A DNA stretch of 64,000 bases from NCBI GenBank assembly GCA_036417435.1, contig CM070903.1:81151501-81215500 (forward strand), given 5' to 3'. The notes under the pieces were generated by a model that made no database searches, was not told where the DNA came from, and was given only the letters and a program-made list of their open reading frames with translations. This DNA comes from Inia geoffrensis. Taxonomy: Eukaryota > Chordata > Mammalia > Artiodactyla > Iniidae. Each line of letters starts with the position of its first letter. Positions within the stretch are counted from its first letter, which is position 1. This document shows positions 11,304 to 35,681 of the stretch, piece after piece. A program made the position numbers and the translations under genes.

Positions 11304-11342
11304 GTCTTAAGCAAAATTTTGGACTGTGAATCAAGGCATTGG
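11304..11342 (+). other. BCL6: BCL6 exon 2 (5' UTR, 39 bp)
   Basis: A short non-coding exon between an acceptor (CCCTGCAG) and the strong donor GTAAGT at 11343. It reads GTCTTAAGCAAAATTTTGG and onward, close to the human exon. It carries the end of upstream ORF 3. Confidence 0.8.
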
Positions 11343-23488
<12,146 letters not shown>

Positions 23489-23612
23489 AGCATGGAGTGT
23501 TGATGCTTTCCATTCGAGCCCCTTCTCAGAATCTACCCAAAGGATACTGTAACACTTTACCATTTTGTCCCATGATGTAGTGCCTCTTTCATCCACTAGT
23601 GCAAATCATAGC

Positions 23613-23650
23613 TGGGGGAGGGGGGGTGGGGGAGGGGTGGGGGGAGGGGG
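23613..23650 (+). repeat. G-rich tract in BCL6 3' UTR (G-quadruplex potential)
   Basis: Six or more runs of four to seven G separated by single A or T within 38 bases on the transcribed (mRNA) strand. Confidence 0.85.
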
Positions 23651-23957
23651 AACCAAGGCCGCTCCCCTCCCCCACTGCCGTAAAACATTAAGAAAATAAT
23701 ACTGCTTCTTCTCCTATGTGTAAGGCGAACCACGTCAGCAAAAAGCAAAATCATTTTATATATCGAAGCTGGGGGAGTATGCAAAAGTTCTGACTTGACT
23801 CAGTCTGCAAAATGAGGAATGTATATGTTTTGTGGGATCAGATGTTTCTTTTGTATGTAAATGTGCATTCTTTTAAAAGAAGAGACTTCGGTATGTTATC
23901 CAAGAGAGGGCTTTAATTTTTTTAACCAAAGGTGAAGGAATATATGGCAGAGTTGTA

Positions 23958-23958
23958 A

Positions 23959-24002
<44 letters not shown>

Positions 24003-24013
24003 AATATATATAA
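23958..24013. repeat. (AT)n microsatellite in BCL6 3' UTR
   Basis: About 17 consecutive AT units flanked by ATATAAAT variants. Confidence 0.9.
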
Positions 24014-24548
24014 ACCTAAAAAAGATATATTAAAAATATAAAACTGCGTTAAAGGCTCGATTTTGTATCTGCAGGCAGACACGGATCTGAGAATCTTTAT
24101 GAGAAAGAGCACTTAAGAGAATATTTTAAGTATTGCATCTGTATAAGTAAGAAAATATTTTGTCTAAAATGCCTCAGTGTATTTGTATTTTTTTGCAAGT
24201 GAAGGTTTACAATTTACAAAGTGTGTATTAAAAAAAAAAAAGAACAAAAAAAGCTGCGGAAGGAAAAATGTGTAGTTTTGTTCTAGTTTTCGGTTTGTAT
24301 ATACCTGTACAACGTGTCCTACGGTGCCTTTTTTTCATGGAAGTTTTCAGCGGGGAACGACCGCACCATCCCTTTTGGAAGTGTAGGCAGACACAGGGAC
24401 TTGGAGTTATCACTAACTAAGCTCTCTTTGGGAATGTTTGTCTCATCCCATTCTGCGTCATGCTTGTGTTATAACTACTCCGGAGACAGGGTTTGGCTGT
24501 GTCTAAACTGCATTACTGAGTTGTAAAATATAGCTGTACAAATACAAG

Positions 24549-24554
24549 AATAAA
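24549..24554 (+). terminator. BCL6: BCL6 poly(A) signal AATAAA
   Basis: Canonical AATAAA about 1.06 kb after the stop codon, with cleavage expected 15-25 bases later and a TGTTCTGGG/TTTTCC U/G-rich element after that. Confidence 0.8.
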
Positions 24555-24570
24555 ATGTTGAAAAGTCAAG

Positions 24571-27500
24571 TCGGTTTGTTCTGGGATTCTTTTCCTTGGG
24601 CCGGAATTGAGACTTAGATGAGTCTGTTTCCCCAGCTCTTCACCTGGTGGGAGGTGCTCAGGGAGGGCAGCCGCCACTGGCCGCGGGGGGGTCAGAAAGG
24701 CAGAGGCTGGGGCTTGCTCCTGCTGGCTGGGCAGGGACCTACACCTTTGGCCCCTGGCAACAGGCTGGACCAAAGACTGCAGGTTCCGGTCGTGAAGCAC
24801 TCAGGTGGGGGATTTTGGATGGACCTCTCGCCTCTATCTCTGGCCAGTTCCCTCCTCTTTCTGTTTGTTTGGTTTTTTTTTTTTTTTTTTTGGTTGTTGT
24901 TTTAACCAGCTTCATTCACTTTATTTCTCAGAGCTCTAGGCTGAGCTTTAGATAAATCTCAGTTATAGCCCTTCTGACACCAATGTATGTGTCCTTTCTT
25001 CCCTTGGGCCTTGGAGATTCTGCCCTTTCTGTGATGTGAGAAGGCTCATCACCTCCTGGCTTCATAAACAATTTCCCTCTGCTGGGGTCTAAGGACAGTA
25101 TGGAGGCATCTGCCTCAACTCACGCATTCCTCAGCCTTGGTGTCTTTGGAGACTTTTTGCTGTCTGCTGTGTGATGGACAGACATCTGTAGGCTTAGAAA
25201 CTTTATGCACTGATACGAGCCAAGCCAATCTCCATCCCTGCAGAAGTGTTCTATGTCCCAAGAACTCTATGTTGGAAGTCAGCCACCTCCTCTTGTGTGA
25301 CTTGGGACAACCATTGCCTCTCTGGGTCCCCTTCCCAACCACCCCTGAGGGGATTGGATTAACTAGATTGTTTATGATTCCATAATTCAAACATAAGTTC
25401 ACCCTGGCTTACTTTGACACCCCGTTTCATTTTACCTCAGAAAACCTCAAGAACCAAGTTTGATGGCTGAGAAGTAAGAATGGTGAGGACAAGTGTGGTC
25501 CTGGCCACTGGTGCAGAGGAGAAAGTCCTCACTCCCCTCTTCCCGTTCCTTGGTGGCAGTAGCAGTGGGGTGGGGACATGAAGCAGAGCCTTTGCTGGGC
25601 CCTTGGGCCCCTGGCTGGACAGTGGTGTCCCTTGGCAGTGCCTCTGCAGCAGCCTCCGAGCACGTGCTGGGAAGGCTGCAGGAGCTGACCACCCAAAGCC
25701 CCAGAGAGAGCCTCAGAAAGTCACACAGCCCTCCGCCAGCCACATGGCCTCGCAACTCAGGTTTCCTTTGAAAATGACTTTAAAGGACTTGCCAGCTCGA
25801 GGCCTCAGCTCACCCTGCTCTTTGAAAAGGGAGAAAATGATCCCTCTGCTCCCACAGAAACTTGGCAGAAGAACTTACAAAACAGACAGCTTCAGGAATG
25901 ACAATTCACAGGCCCGAGGGAGGCTGGCCCCAGGGCCGATTTTCTCCCCAAGGGCCTCTGAGATTGTTTACATATCATTACTGTTTAATAGAGGGGCTCG
26001 GGCAGACAGTGTGGGTGGCATTCAAGTTCAAACAAAAGGGAAGATCAAAGAGTAACTGCAGCCAATTGACAATCAATAATAAGTAAAAGGCAAACATCTC
26101 TAAGCAGATAAGCTAGGGCAAAGGGAATATAAAATTTTTACTACAAAAGCGTGACATGAACACAACTTTTCACAAATGCCTAACTTACAAAACAGGGTGA
26201 TGTTTTTCTCTGTGTTGTGGGGTTTCTAGAGGAAAGGTTTCTAAGGACCAGAGTGGTGGTTGGAGGGTGGACCTGGAGAGGGGGGGTTGGTTAGAATCAA
26301 TTTAGGAGCTGGAAGGGATGGAGGATGGTAAGGATTACCTAGTTCAAATCTGTCCTCAACCCATCATGGGACTGAGATAAAGAAACTAAGGTGCCCTGGG
26401 GCAGAGAGTGGAGGGCAGTCTCCTGCCCCTGGCCCCACCCTGAGGGAAGGAAGCACAGTCACAAATGTTCCCATTTTAGAAATAAGAAAACTGAGGCAGG
26501 GACTTGTCCAAGGTCACACAGCTAAGAAGTGGCCAACTAATCTGAGTTCACACAACTGCTTGTTGGTAGAACTTCAATCATTTCCTTTTCTTGGGACAAA
26601 TGAGCTATTTCCTTTGGAATCTGGGTTCCCATTCCTCTGTCTGTCACTCATAATAGTATATTTATTAAATGTGGTAATAACATCTTGCATTTGTGAGGTG
26701 CTTATGATTTTCAAAACACCTTGGTGTCAATGATCACATTCAATCTCACGACCACTCCTCAGAGTAGAGGTGACAGAGGGATGGAAACCTCAGAAACTCC
26801 GGAACAGCAACAGTGCCACAGGAGTTACAATGGAACCAGGGGCCCATAATAACACATCAAACTACACCTGTACACAGAATTTTCCAAAAGAAACTGCCTG
26901 GTCCCCAGCCCTGGAGGAAGAGTCAGACCACAGGCAGCCACATGTCATACCATACCTCCCTGACCCCTGATTTGTCTAAGGATGGACACTGGATCCCACA
27001 GGCAGGCCTGTGGCCTATCACAGCAGGTAAAGTGCTGCCTGAGAGGGGGCGCTGATGAGTTGGGCCATAAGATCCTGTGTCCTGGAGATTTGTAGTGAAA
27101 TATGAAGATGACCAGCCGGTCCGGTGTTTCTCTAATTTCAGTCCTTTGTGATCTACCTTCGTGATTTTGCTGTAACATCTTGCCGTGAATATTTATGCCC
27201 TATTTTTCTTTAAATCGACTCACTTTTAAGCTATGGTTCCCCCCATATAAATAAAAATAGCGTTAGTATTCAAAATAAAAATGTTCACTCATATGCCTTC
27301 TAGAAATTGTCTCACATTCTACCGGAGACATGCTTTGCAAAACACTAAGAGAAATGGAATAAGGAAGAGAAGGAAAATGATGCAGAGAGAAGCTGACCCT
27401 CTGGAGAGAAGCTGGGTTTCATTAATGGCACCACAGTGAGGTCCCTGGAGAAGGCTTGCAACTAGAATGTCCTCCCAGTACCAGGTTCTAGGAAGCTTGC

Positions 27501-29311
27501 CATGGATTGGGGAATTCTGGTTTCATATTTCTAGAAGATTCCATCCCTTTTATAACCGCTTCCTAGTAAGGTCTCTACCTCTACTCCTATATCACCCACC
27601 ATACTTGGTCTGGTCTGTGTGAGTCCAGGTTTCCTGGAACTGAAAGAGCACAATTTACACAGGTATCCAGTTGAGGTGTCAGCCATCAGGAAGGCCCTTC
27701 AACACTCTTAGATTGGGTTCAGGCTGAGGCATGCTGTGATCCCTCCCAGGGAAGACATAAAGAGTGGTCCATCCAACACATGGAAAGACCGTGTTCCTCC
27801 TAGCCTTCAAAGCAGTGGCAGGAGGCTTCTAAAAGGCACGCAGCAGCCCAGCCCTTGGTGGGTGCATGGGACATAGTATCCAGGGCCACGCACCTTCACT
27901 GAAGGAGGAGAAAGCCTCAGCATCACTAAGGAAGCGGCTTCTAGAGAGGCAGGCACTGAAGTAGGAGGGTCTTGGAGTCTAGGAAGGACACTCAGTGGGG
28001 CTTGGAGCCCCTGAAAAACTATCTTACCCCTAAGCCCCTGGGGTCTCGCCCTTTTATGAAATGATTCTGACTCATGTAACCCCAAGGGACTGGCTTCTCA
28101 GTACACTTAAGAGATGAGTTTCCTGGGTCTCTCCTCCCTTTTGTACTTCGAACAGGCAGGTTGGTTAAATATCAAGCATACTTAGAATCAGAATCACAGA
28201 ATAACATGACTGCAGGGGCCTTAGTGATTATGATCCTAGTCTACAGGTGCGGAAGCCATGGGAAAGGCGACATGCCTAAGGTCACACCCAGAATTTTTAT
28301 CAAAGAGGTCCTGGCTCCCAGGTGGTTTGTAACATGGCCCTAGCATCCAGGGAGTGTGCAGTCACTCTGGGAAGACGAAACATGGACAAATATGGAAGTA
28401 AAATCACAAAGAGACACAAAGAGACATACCATTGTGGCTAAAAGATGATGTTCCTGAGGATTCGGGGGCTTTGAGCAGAGGGACCTCGGATGGCAAACTG
28501 CTCTTTCAGGGCAGCACAGGGGTAGCTGGCCTGCGGAGTTGGGGGCTGGTCGGAAGCACTCCCGGGGCTGGCAAGCATCTCCCTCCTTTCTGTGGGACCA
28601 CAGTGCCTCCTTCTGTCTGAAAAGAGCTCTCCTCCTCAGTATCACCAAGAGGAGCCATCTCTGGAGGTGGCTAAGTGTGCGAGGGCTGCCTTAACAAAGT
28701 ACCGCAAACTGAGTGGCCAGGAAAACAGAAGGGTGTTGTCCCATAGTTCTGGAGGTTAGGAGTCTGAGATCAAGGTGTCGGCAGCGTTGGTTTCTTTTGA
28801 GGGCTGTGAGGCAGCATCTTATTCCAGTCCTCTCCTTCAGCTTCCAGTGGTTTCCTGGTCATCCTTGGGACTCCTTGGCTTGCAGAAGTGTCACCTTGAT
28901 CTCTGTCTTCATCTTTACCCGGTGTTCTCCCTATATGTGTGTCTCTGTGGCCACATTTCCCCTTTTTATATGGATACCAATCAAATGGGAGTAGGGCCCA
29001 CCCTAATAACCTCATCTTAACTAATTATATCTGCACGACCCTATTTCCAGATCAGGTCACATTCTGAGGTCCTGGGGGTTAGGATTTCAACATAAGAATC
29101 GGGGGAGAGGGACGTATTTCAGCCCATGACAAGAATTGCCTGTGGGGTGGGGGTTGGTGAGATGCTCTCAGGAGTGGCACCACCCTCACCTCTTCTTTGG
29201 GCCTTCTCCTGGCTGTCTAAAGTGAAGGGAACTGAGATTTGGAGGGACTTCTTGACTCCGGGCACTGGACTTTGTACCGTGGTCTCAGTCACGTCACAAA
29301 AAACCACTGGT
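24571..29311. other. BCL6-RTP2 intergenic region, proximal part
   Basis: No gene recognised. Mostly unique sequence with MIR fragments (about 26335-26570, 26640-26790 and 28190-28330), a CTCF-like site near 27037-27054 (GAGAGGGGGCGCTG) and an ancient repeat at 28665-29135. Open frames here are short and overlap on both strands. Confidence 0.65.
28665..29135 (+). repeat. ancient interspersed repeat, class not resolved
   Basis: The sequence GCTGCCTTAACAAAGTACCG, AGTTCTGGAGGTTAGGAGTC, GAGATCAAGGTGTCGGCAG, GTAGGGCCCACCCTAATAAC and GGGTTAGGATTTCAACATAA is a familiar dispersed mammalian repeat. I cannot name the family with confidence. Confidence 0.55.
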
Positions 29312-29495
29312 GGGCTTCCCTGGTGGCGCAGTGGTTGAGAGTCCGCCTGCCGATGCAGGGGACACGGGTTCGTGCCCCGGTCTGGGAGGATCCCACATGC
29401 CGCGGAGCAGCTGGGCCCATGAGCCATGGCCACTGGGACGAGGCCCGCGTACCGCAAAACAAACAAACAAACAAACAAAACAAAACAAAACAAAA
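29312..29495 (+). mobile_element. CHR-type SINE
   Basis: Sense copy beginning GGGCTTCCCTGGTGGCGCAG with the tRNA-like B box region (GGGTTCGTGCC). The 3' body is shortened (GCCACTGGGACGAGGCCCGC) and the tail is (AAACA)n. The flanks share CACTGGTGG, a likely target duplication. Confidence 0.92.
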
Positions 29496-30963
29496 CACTG
29501 GTGGCGGGGGACTTACTTGACCTCTTTAAGAAGAAGAGGCCAGGTCACTTGGCTGAGGTTGGGTAGAGCCTCTTCTGTTTTCCCTCTAACCAGCTGTGTC
29601 TCTCTTATCAATGCGAGGTGGGGAGGGGGGGTGTCTCACCTCAGGAGAGCGCTAGGGGACCAACTAACTATGCTCAGTGAGCAGCCACACTTCCGTTATG
29701 GAGAAGGGAGAAAAATCTAGATCCATGGTCTCTATGGAATAGGGATCACCAAGAATGTGTATACAGACCATTACAGGTTTGATAAAAGCCCCTTAACAGG
29801 AACAGGAGGCTATTATAGTTAATGGTATTTTGAAACATCCTTGAGTGTTCGCACTGACCCTGGTGGTGACCTAATCCGGCTCTCTGCCATAGGCAGCATG
29901 TAATCGTACTGCTGTCCACTCCCCAGTGACACCCATGCAGACAGAGGGCAGAATCTCCACCCTAATCCAGCCCCTTCGTCATATATAAAAGGAAGCCAAG
30001 TGACAGTAAGCAAAGATTCTAGAAGGACTCGGACACGGCTCTCCCAATACCCAAGTCAGTGCTCTTTCCACTAAACTCACTGCCATGATTTTCTATTTCC
30101 AGACCTGAGCACAGCCCCTAAACGATTGCCTGCTTCATATATCTTCCTATGTCAAATCACTTCTTCAGTGTGACCCTTGGAGGGTGAAACTTGGGCCAAG
30201 AATTATAAAAAGGAGGAACTCAGCGGCATAGAATGAAGGATTTTCACATAGTTGTCTAAGGATGGAATGGGCTCTGGGCGGGCTCCTGGGCTCACCCCTG
30301 AGGTGATTCAGCTGAAGCTTGCACGGTGAGATGAGGTGATGCTGACCTGGGGGGAGAGTTGGCCTAAATGACTCTAAGGTCCCTTTCAGGCTCGAGATTT
30401 TTCTAAGGTCCTATCCCATTTAGAAACTGGTTTTGATCATGGGAAGAGTCAGGAGTATGGGTCTGCTATGAATCTCAAGAGATAAGGGCATGATCACATG
30501 AGTCTGGGGTCATTTTGTGTAGGTTGGACAGCTCCTGTACCCCTGAACTTATTCCAGGGGCGGCTTGTGTCCATTTCGTTTTTCTTGGGAGTTCACACAC
30601 ATCATTTGCTGAGAGTGGGACTACACCTCATCTCCCTCTATTCCTACCGGATGCTCCCTATCTTTCAGGCTCATAGATAAATGCATCATTTCCCAAACAT
30701 ACCAGGCTTCAGTGTCTTTGTATACACCACGCCTCCTGCTTAGCACGTCATTTTTCTCCTTCTACTCTCCCCCACCCTGGGAACTCTTTAAAGTCCATCC
30801 ATGCATGAATTTCCTCAGCCTGGGGCACTGTGAGCATCTGTATAGGTTTGCTGAATGGTGGACTGAGAGATTGAGTGTGTGACTAAGGGTTCCAGTTGGG
30901 TTTATAGCTCTTCTGGCACCCAGATTGTTTGAGGCAGTTCTATTAGTGCAGTCTAGCAAACAG

Positions 30964-30977
30964 CCACAAGGTGGCAG
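30964..30977 (+). promoter_or_regulatory. CTCF-like motif, plus orientation
   Basis: CCACAAGGTGGCAG fits the CTCF core closely. It lies about 6.4 kb downstream of the BCL6 poly(A) signal. Confidence 0.55.
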
Positions 30978-32514
30978 GCTAGACCAAGTCATTAAGGCCG
31001 CAGGTGCCACTGGTTCCCGGAAAGTAGGAAGGTGTAAATGGGGTCAGGGCTCTTTCTTCTAATCGGCCTCTTATGCTTTTGTGCCTGTTTTCTTCCTATA
31101 GCTCTCCTTCAACTTAGCAAAGCCATCCAACAGAATTGGCTGGGGGTCTGTGGGATGTGATTTGAGGTCCTCTGGCCCCCAAGTCTCTCCTTCAGAGACC
31201 TACTTGAGTGTGTAAGTTTCCACTCAGAAAGGAATTCCCTTGAATTTCGTGTTTGCAGTTCTCCTTGGAAAGGAGGGGGTCATTTACCAATTCTCAGGCA
31301 AAAGAGACCCATCCCTAGTAGAACCCTGGCAGGAGGCAGGGGCTAAGGAGATGACACGAATAAGAACAATTACGTTTAGAGATCGCCAGGAGCTTTCATT
31401 TCCAAGAGCTCTCTTAATCCTCTGTCATCTTGCCAGTTAAGAAAGAAAGAATCCCATTTGGCAGATGAAGAATCTGAGGATCAGAAAGAACATGTGATGA
31501 GTAAGCGGTGGCCTGGAAAGGGAACCTTTGCCTTCTGACTGCGTTTCGGGGCTCAGCTCACGCAGGCAATACCTTTGTGTGCCGGCGGATGAGTTAAAAA
31601 TTAATTCTGCATCATTGTGCTATCTTCATGCACCCTAGTGCATAGCTTTTCCGACTGCACAACACAGGCTAAGAAGAGAGTTCAGGATCTCAGGACTAGA
31701 ATTCTCTTTGTGTTAAAATCACAAACTTAATGTTAACAGAGAAGCCGCTAGGCATGGCATGGAGCTCACCTCCTATGTCAGAGCGTTGCCCTGAACTCTG
31801 GGTGCCTGGTACCAGGTGTGGACTGGTTGCCTTGTCGCTCACTTTCAATGCCAAGGGCCTGGTGGGCGGGACCTAAGCTGTGCTCCCCTGGTCATCCTCA
31901 GTGACCCTGGGAAGTTGTGGGTGGAGGACATCAGCCAATCCCTGCTGACCTGGGCTGCACGCAGTGAGATCCAGGGCAAACTGCTCTGGCTGACTCAAGG
32001 TCATTGGCCTTGGTCAGGAAGCTTCTCCCTGGCCCTCAATTCCTGGCTCTAAATGAAAAGACTGTCTTTTCAGTCAGCCTCCCGGGCCCCTTCTGGAAAC
32101 CATGACTCTGGCTTTTCCAGCCTGTGTAGCTGGGAGACAGAGATGGGTGACTGCTCTCACTGGGGGTGTCCTGGGAATAGAATTCAGGCATCCAGACCAC
32201 GGAGTTCTAATTGCTGGAGGCCGGCCCTTTCTCATCTGTTGTTCCCAGTGTTTCCCTCCTCATGCCTCCTAATATTTTCACAGTTCAAGAGGGGTTTACA
32301 AACCTTTCAACTCTAACCTACTTAACAGTTCACAAGGGGCTCAGAGTTTCTATATATTTAACAATTTTTAACTTTGCTGAAGCACAGTCTTTTAAAACTA
32401 ACATTTATTGCTGTGTATTTAATTTTGAAATTAATACGTTTGAATGCAGAGAAACTTGAAAAACAGCTATGACAAAATAATAATATTTATTGAATATTCA
32501 CAATGTTCTAGGAT

Positions 32515-32724
32515 CTTTTTTTTTTTTTTTTTGAGGTACACGGGCTTCTCACTGTTGTGGCCTCTCCCATTGCGGAGCACAGGCTCCGGACGCTCAGGCT
32601 CAGCGGCCATGGCTCACGGGCCCAGCCGCTCCGCGGCATGTGGGATCTTCCAGGACCAGGGCACGAACCCGTGTCCCCTGCATCGGCAGGCAGACTCTCA
32701 ACCACTGCGCCACCAGGGAAGCCC
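32515..32724 (-). mobile_element. CHR-type SINE, near full length
   Basis: Poly-T, then the complete reverse complement ending CACCAGGGAAGCCC. A perfect target duplication TCTAGGAT lies at 32507-32514 and 32725-32732. Confidence 0.95.
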
Positions 32725-32739
32725 TCTAGGATTTTTTTA

Positions 32740-33170
32740 AAGAAACTTTTTACTTTTAAGTAATTGTAGATTCACAGGAAGTCGCAAAAGTAGTACCTAG
32801 AAGTTCATGAACCCTTCTCCCAGCTTCCCCCAGTGGTAACATATTATTTAACTATAGCACAATATCAAAGCCAGGAAGGTGATGCAGTTGGTATAACCCA
32901 CAGATCTTACTCAGATTTCACCAGTTTTACATGTACTCATGTGTGTGTATGTGTATGTGTTTCTAGCCCTATGCAATTCTATCTCCTGTATAGATTTATG
33001 GCCACCACAACCAAGATACACAACAGTCCCATCACCACAAAAATCCCTCATGCTAACCCTTCATAGTTATCCTCTTCCTCCCTTCATCCCTAACCCCTAG
33101 CAAAATTATACAGTCTCCATCTGTATAATTTTGCCATTTTGAGAATGTTCTATAAATGGAATAGACTAAT
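32740..33170. mobile_element. L1-derived fragment (old L1M type)
   Basis: Shares with the 22345 element the order TTCACAGGAAGTCGCAAAAG, TTCATGAACCCTTCTCCCAG, ATTTCACCAGTTTTACATGT. The CHR SINE at 32515-32724 sits at its edge. Confidence 0.5.
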
Positions 33171-33184
33171 AGCAATATAATATA

Positions 33185-33435
33185 GTGAAATAATAATAAT
33201 AAATAACATTTATTGAGCATTCACTATGTGCCAAGAATTGTTTTTAGCTCTGTACAGGTATGAGCTCATTGATCCTCTCAATAACCAATGGGAGTGGTCT
33301 CTATTACTATCCCTACTTTATAAACATGAAGACAGATAATCACCCAATTTTACGCAGCCATTAACTGGCAGAGCTGGGATTAAAATCCAGATCTGGTGCT
33401 AGAGTCTGAGGTTTTAATATTATACTGTCTCTCTA
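33185..33435 (-). repeat. MIR SINE remnant, antisense
   Basis: ACATTTATTGAGCATTCACT, ATGTGCCAAGAATTG, CCTACTTTATAAACATGAAG, then CTGGCAGAGCTGGGATTAAA: the reverse MIR order over about 250 bp. Confidence 0.75.
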
Positions 33436-33493
33436 AATATATTTAATACAAATTTTTAAAAACTAAATACAGAAAAGTATAATAAAGAAAGGA

Positions 33494-33710
33494 GGGCTTC
33501 CCTGGTGGCGCAGTGGTTGAGAGTCTGTCTGCCGATGCAGGGGACACAGGTTTGTGCCCCGGTCCGGGAAGATCCCACATGCTGCAGAGCGGCTGGGCCC
33601 GTGAGCCATGGCCGCTGGGCCTGCGCGTCTGTAGCCTGTGCTCCGCAGCGTGAGGGGCCGCGGCGGTGAGAGGCCCGCGTACTGCAAAAAAAAAAAAAAA
33701 AAAAAAAAAA
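33494..33710 (+). mobile_element. CHR-type SINE, full length
   Basis: GGGCTTCCCTGGTGGCGCAG head, tRNA-like segment, body to GGCCCGCGTACTGC and a pure poly-A tail of about 25. Confidence 0.95.
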
Positions 33711-35053
33711 GGAAGGACAGCAGTAGCCTCAGAATGTGTCAAAGATTTGGTATCATATAGACATTCTCTCAAAACAATGCAATTAAGCTAAAAATCAATA
33801 AAAAATAAAAAAAAAAGAGAGAGAGAACTGGAAAAATTCCATTTGTCTGTAAATTTAAAAAAAAACAAAAAACAAAACAAAAAAAAAAACCTTAAAACAA
33901 TTCACCGGTCAAAGAAGGAGAGAGCAGGAGTTTATTCTAACAAGAGAGCTGAAGGTTCACGGATAGAATGTCATGGCAGTGAAAGTGCGATTGTTTCATG
34001 GCCACAAAGGCAGCACTGTGCTGCCCCAGATGGAATCAGAAGGGCAGGGACTGTGTTTTGTTCATCCCAATAGCCTCAGAGCCTCACTCTGCACTAATAG
34101 GAGTCAATAACTGTTTACTCCTGGTTTAAAAAATATACCTCACGATGGATAATACCTAGATTCCCTTAAATCTGTATGACAAAGCTGGAGGAAGCTATGG
34201 GTCTCCACAAGTAAAAGCACACCGAAACAGGGACAAAGGTACGTAGAAACAGTAGAGTTAGGGGATGGACATCTGTATTAGGCTTGGTGAGACCACTTTG
34301 CTTTTCATGGTGCCTCTAGACACCAAAATCTCAGCAGCGAGCAGGGCTGGGGTGGTGAGGACTTTTGACATTTGGAAATAGAAAATCAATGCTGAGGAGT
34401 GAAAGTGATTGATCCTAGGTTATTACAAATTTGAGATAAGTACGCAGGTCTCTGGCTCTCCATAGACAGCTTTATGCTAAAAGCAGACAGAGACTAGTTT
34501 TACCTGAACTTCCAGGAATCCCCAAGTTGAAAACTCAGAAATGTTTACAAAAGCTTTCTGGCTTTTACTGGAATCACAGTCAGGGAGAATCGTGGGTTGC
34601 CAAAGCATGACCTCATATCACAAATTAACCAGTTTTTCACCCTTTAATAAAGCTTCCTCCTTCTTTTGATAGTCATTTTTCACACAGAGGCAGTATTGTA
34701 ATGACGTCACAAGGTACTGCATGTTCAGCAGCACGTGCAAGGCACAAGGAGATGCTGCAGCTGAGGTGCTGATGCTGGCGCAAGATGGGTCGAACACAGG
34801 CTCACGAACAAGGTCCCGTATCTCATGAATCATTATGTACCGAACTGGAAACATATCAGTGCTGTACCACACTTAAAAATGTTATGATTCTGTTTTTAAT
34901 CAAATACATTCTGTTATCAAAAATTCTAAATTTTTACCAATAATAACTGGACAAAAAAATGAAGGGCAGGGAGAGGTGAGGTGAAGAGAATGTTGAACTT
35001 TTGTTTATTCTTTAATATATTGTTGTATTGCTTAACATTTTATAATGAGTTTA

Positions 35054-35057
<4 letters not shown>

Positions 35058-35084
<27 letters not shown>

Positions 35085-35141
35085 GCGGTACGCGGGCCTC
35101 TCACTGCTGTGGCCTCTCCCGTTGAGGACCACAGGCTCTGG
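35058..35141 (-). mobile_element. CHR-type SINE, 5'-truncated
   Basis: Poly-T of about 27, then GCGGTACGCGGGCCTCTCAC and onward, ending at CAGGCTCTGGA. The tRNA-derived part is absent. Confidence 0.85.
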
Positions 35142-35361
35142 AGGTGGGTTTGCATCACCCCTTCTGGAAGCCTCTTTTAAATATGTGTGGTGCACATATT
35201 TATCCAAATATACTGTGTGCTCAGAGGAAAAACCTGTAGTGTTGCAAAGGAGGAAAGACAAATGTAAAGACTTTAATATTAAGAAAAGATGAGAAAGGAT
35301 TTAGTGAACTTGAGGCTGAGTTGGATACATGTAAAAAACGGTGTTTTAAGAACCGTGTCTT

Positions 35362-35681
35362 GGACTTCCCTGATGGTGCAGTGGTTAAGGATCCGCCTGC
35401 CAATGCAGGGAACCTGGGTTCGATCCCTAGTCTGGGAAGATCCCCATACCTCGAAGCAACTAAGCCCGTGCGCCACAACTACTCAGCCTGTGCTCTAGAG
35501 CCTGCGAGCCACAACAACCGAAGCCTGGGAGCCTAGAGCCCGTGCTCCGCAGCAAGAGAAGCCACCACAATGAGACGCCCACGCACCACAACGAAGAGTA
35601 GCCCCCGCTCACCGCAACTAGAGAAAGCCCACGCGCAGCAACGAAGACCCAACACAGCCAAAAATAAATAAATTAATTAAT
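35362..35681 (+). mobile_element. tRNA-derived SINE, long CHR-1-like form
   Basis: Head GGACTTCCCTGATGGTGCAG, B-box-like GGGTTCGATCC, and a long body with ACGAAGAGTAGCCCCCGCTC and CAACGAAGACCCAACACAG, ending in (AAATA)n. More diverged than the other copies, so older. Confidence 0.85.

Larger units (their letters stand above)
886..11329 (+). other. spliced upstream ORF 3 in BCL6 leader (886-919 joined to 11304-11329)
   Basis: The ATG at 886-888 runs to the end of exon 1 with one base left over (919), joins exon 2 at 11304 and stops at TGA 11327-11329, giving 19 residues. The frame is kept across the splice, and the same frame exists in the human leader as I remember it. It ends upstream of the main start at 12175, so it could lower initiation there. 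Confidence 0.5.
23489..24570 (+). other. BCL6: BCL6 3' UTR
   Basis: About 1.1 kb. It contains a G-rich tract (23613-23650), an (AT)n tract (23958-24013), A-rich and T-rich runs, and a poly(A) signal at 24549-24554. The similarity I remember to the human 3' UTR end (GAATAAAATGTTGAAAAGTC) supports an end at about 24570. Confidence 0.8.

Noticed and set aside
29310..29720. 136-codon frame across the SINE at 29312
   Set aside because: The translation is SINE sequence; the same peptide pieces recur at every CHR copy (32557, 33463, 41076).
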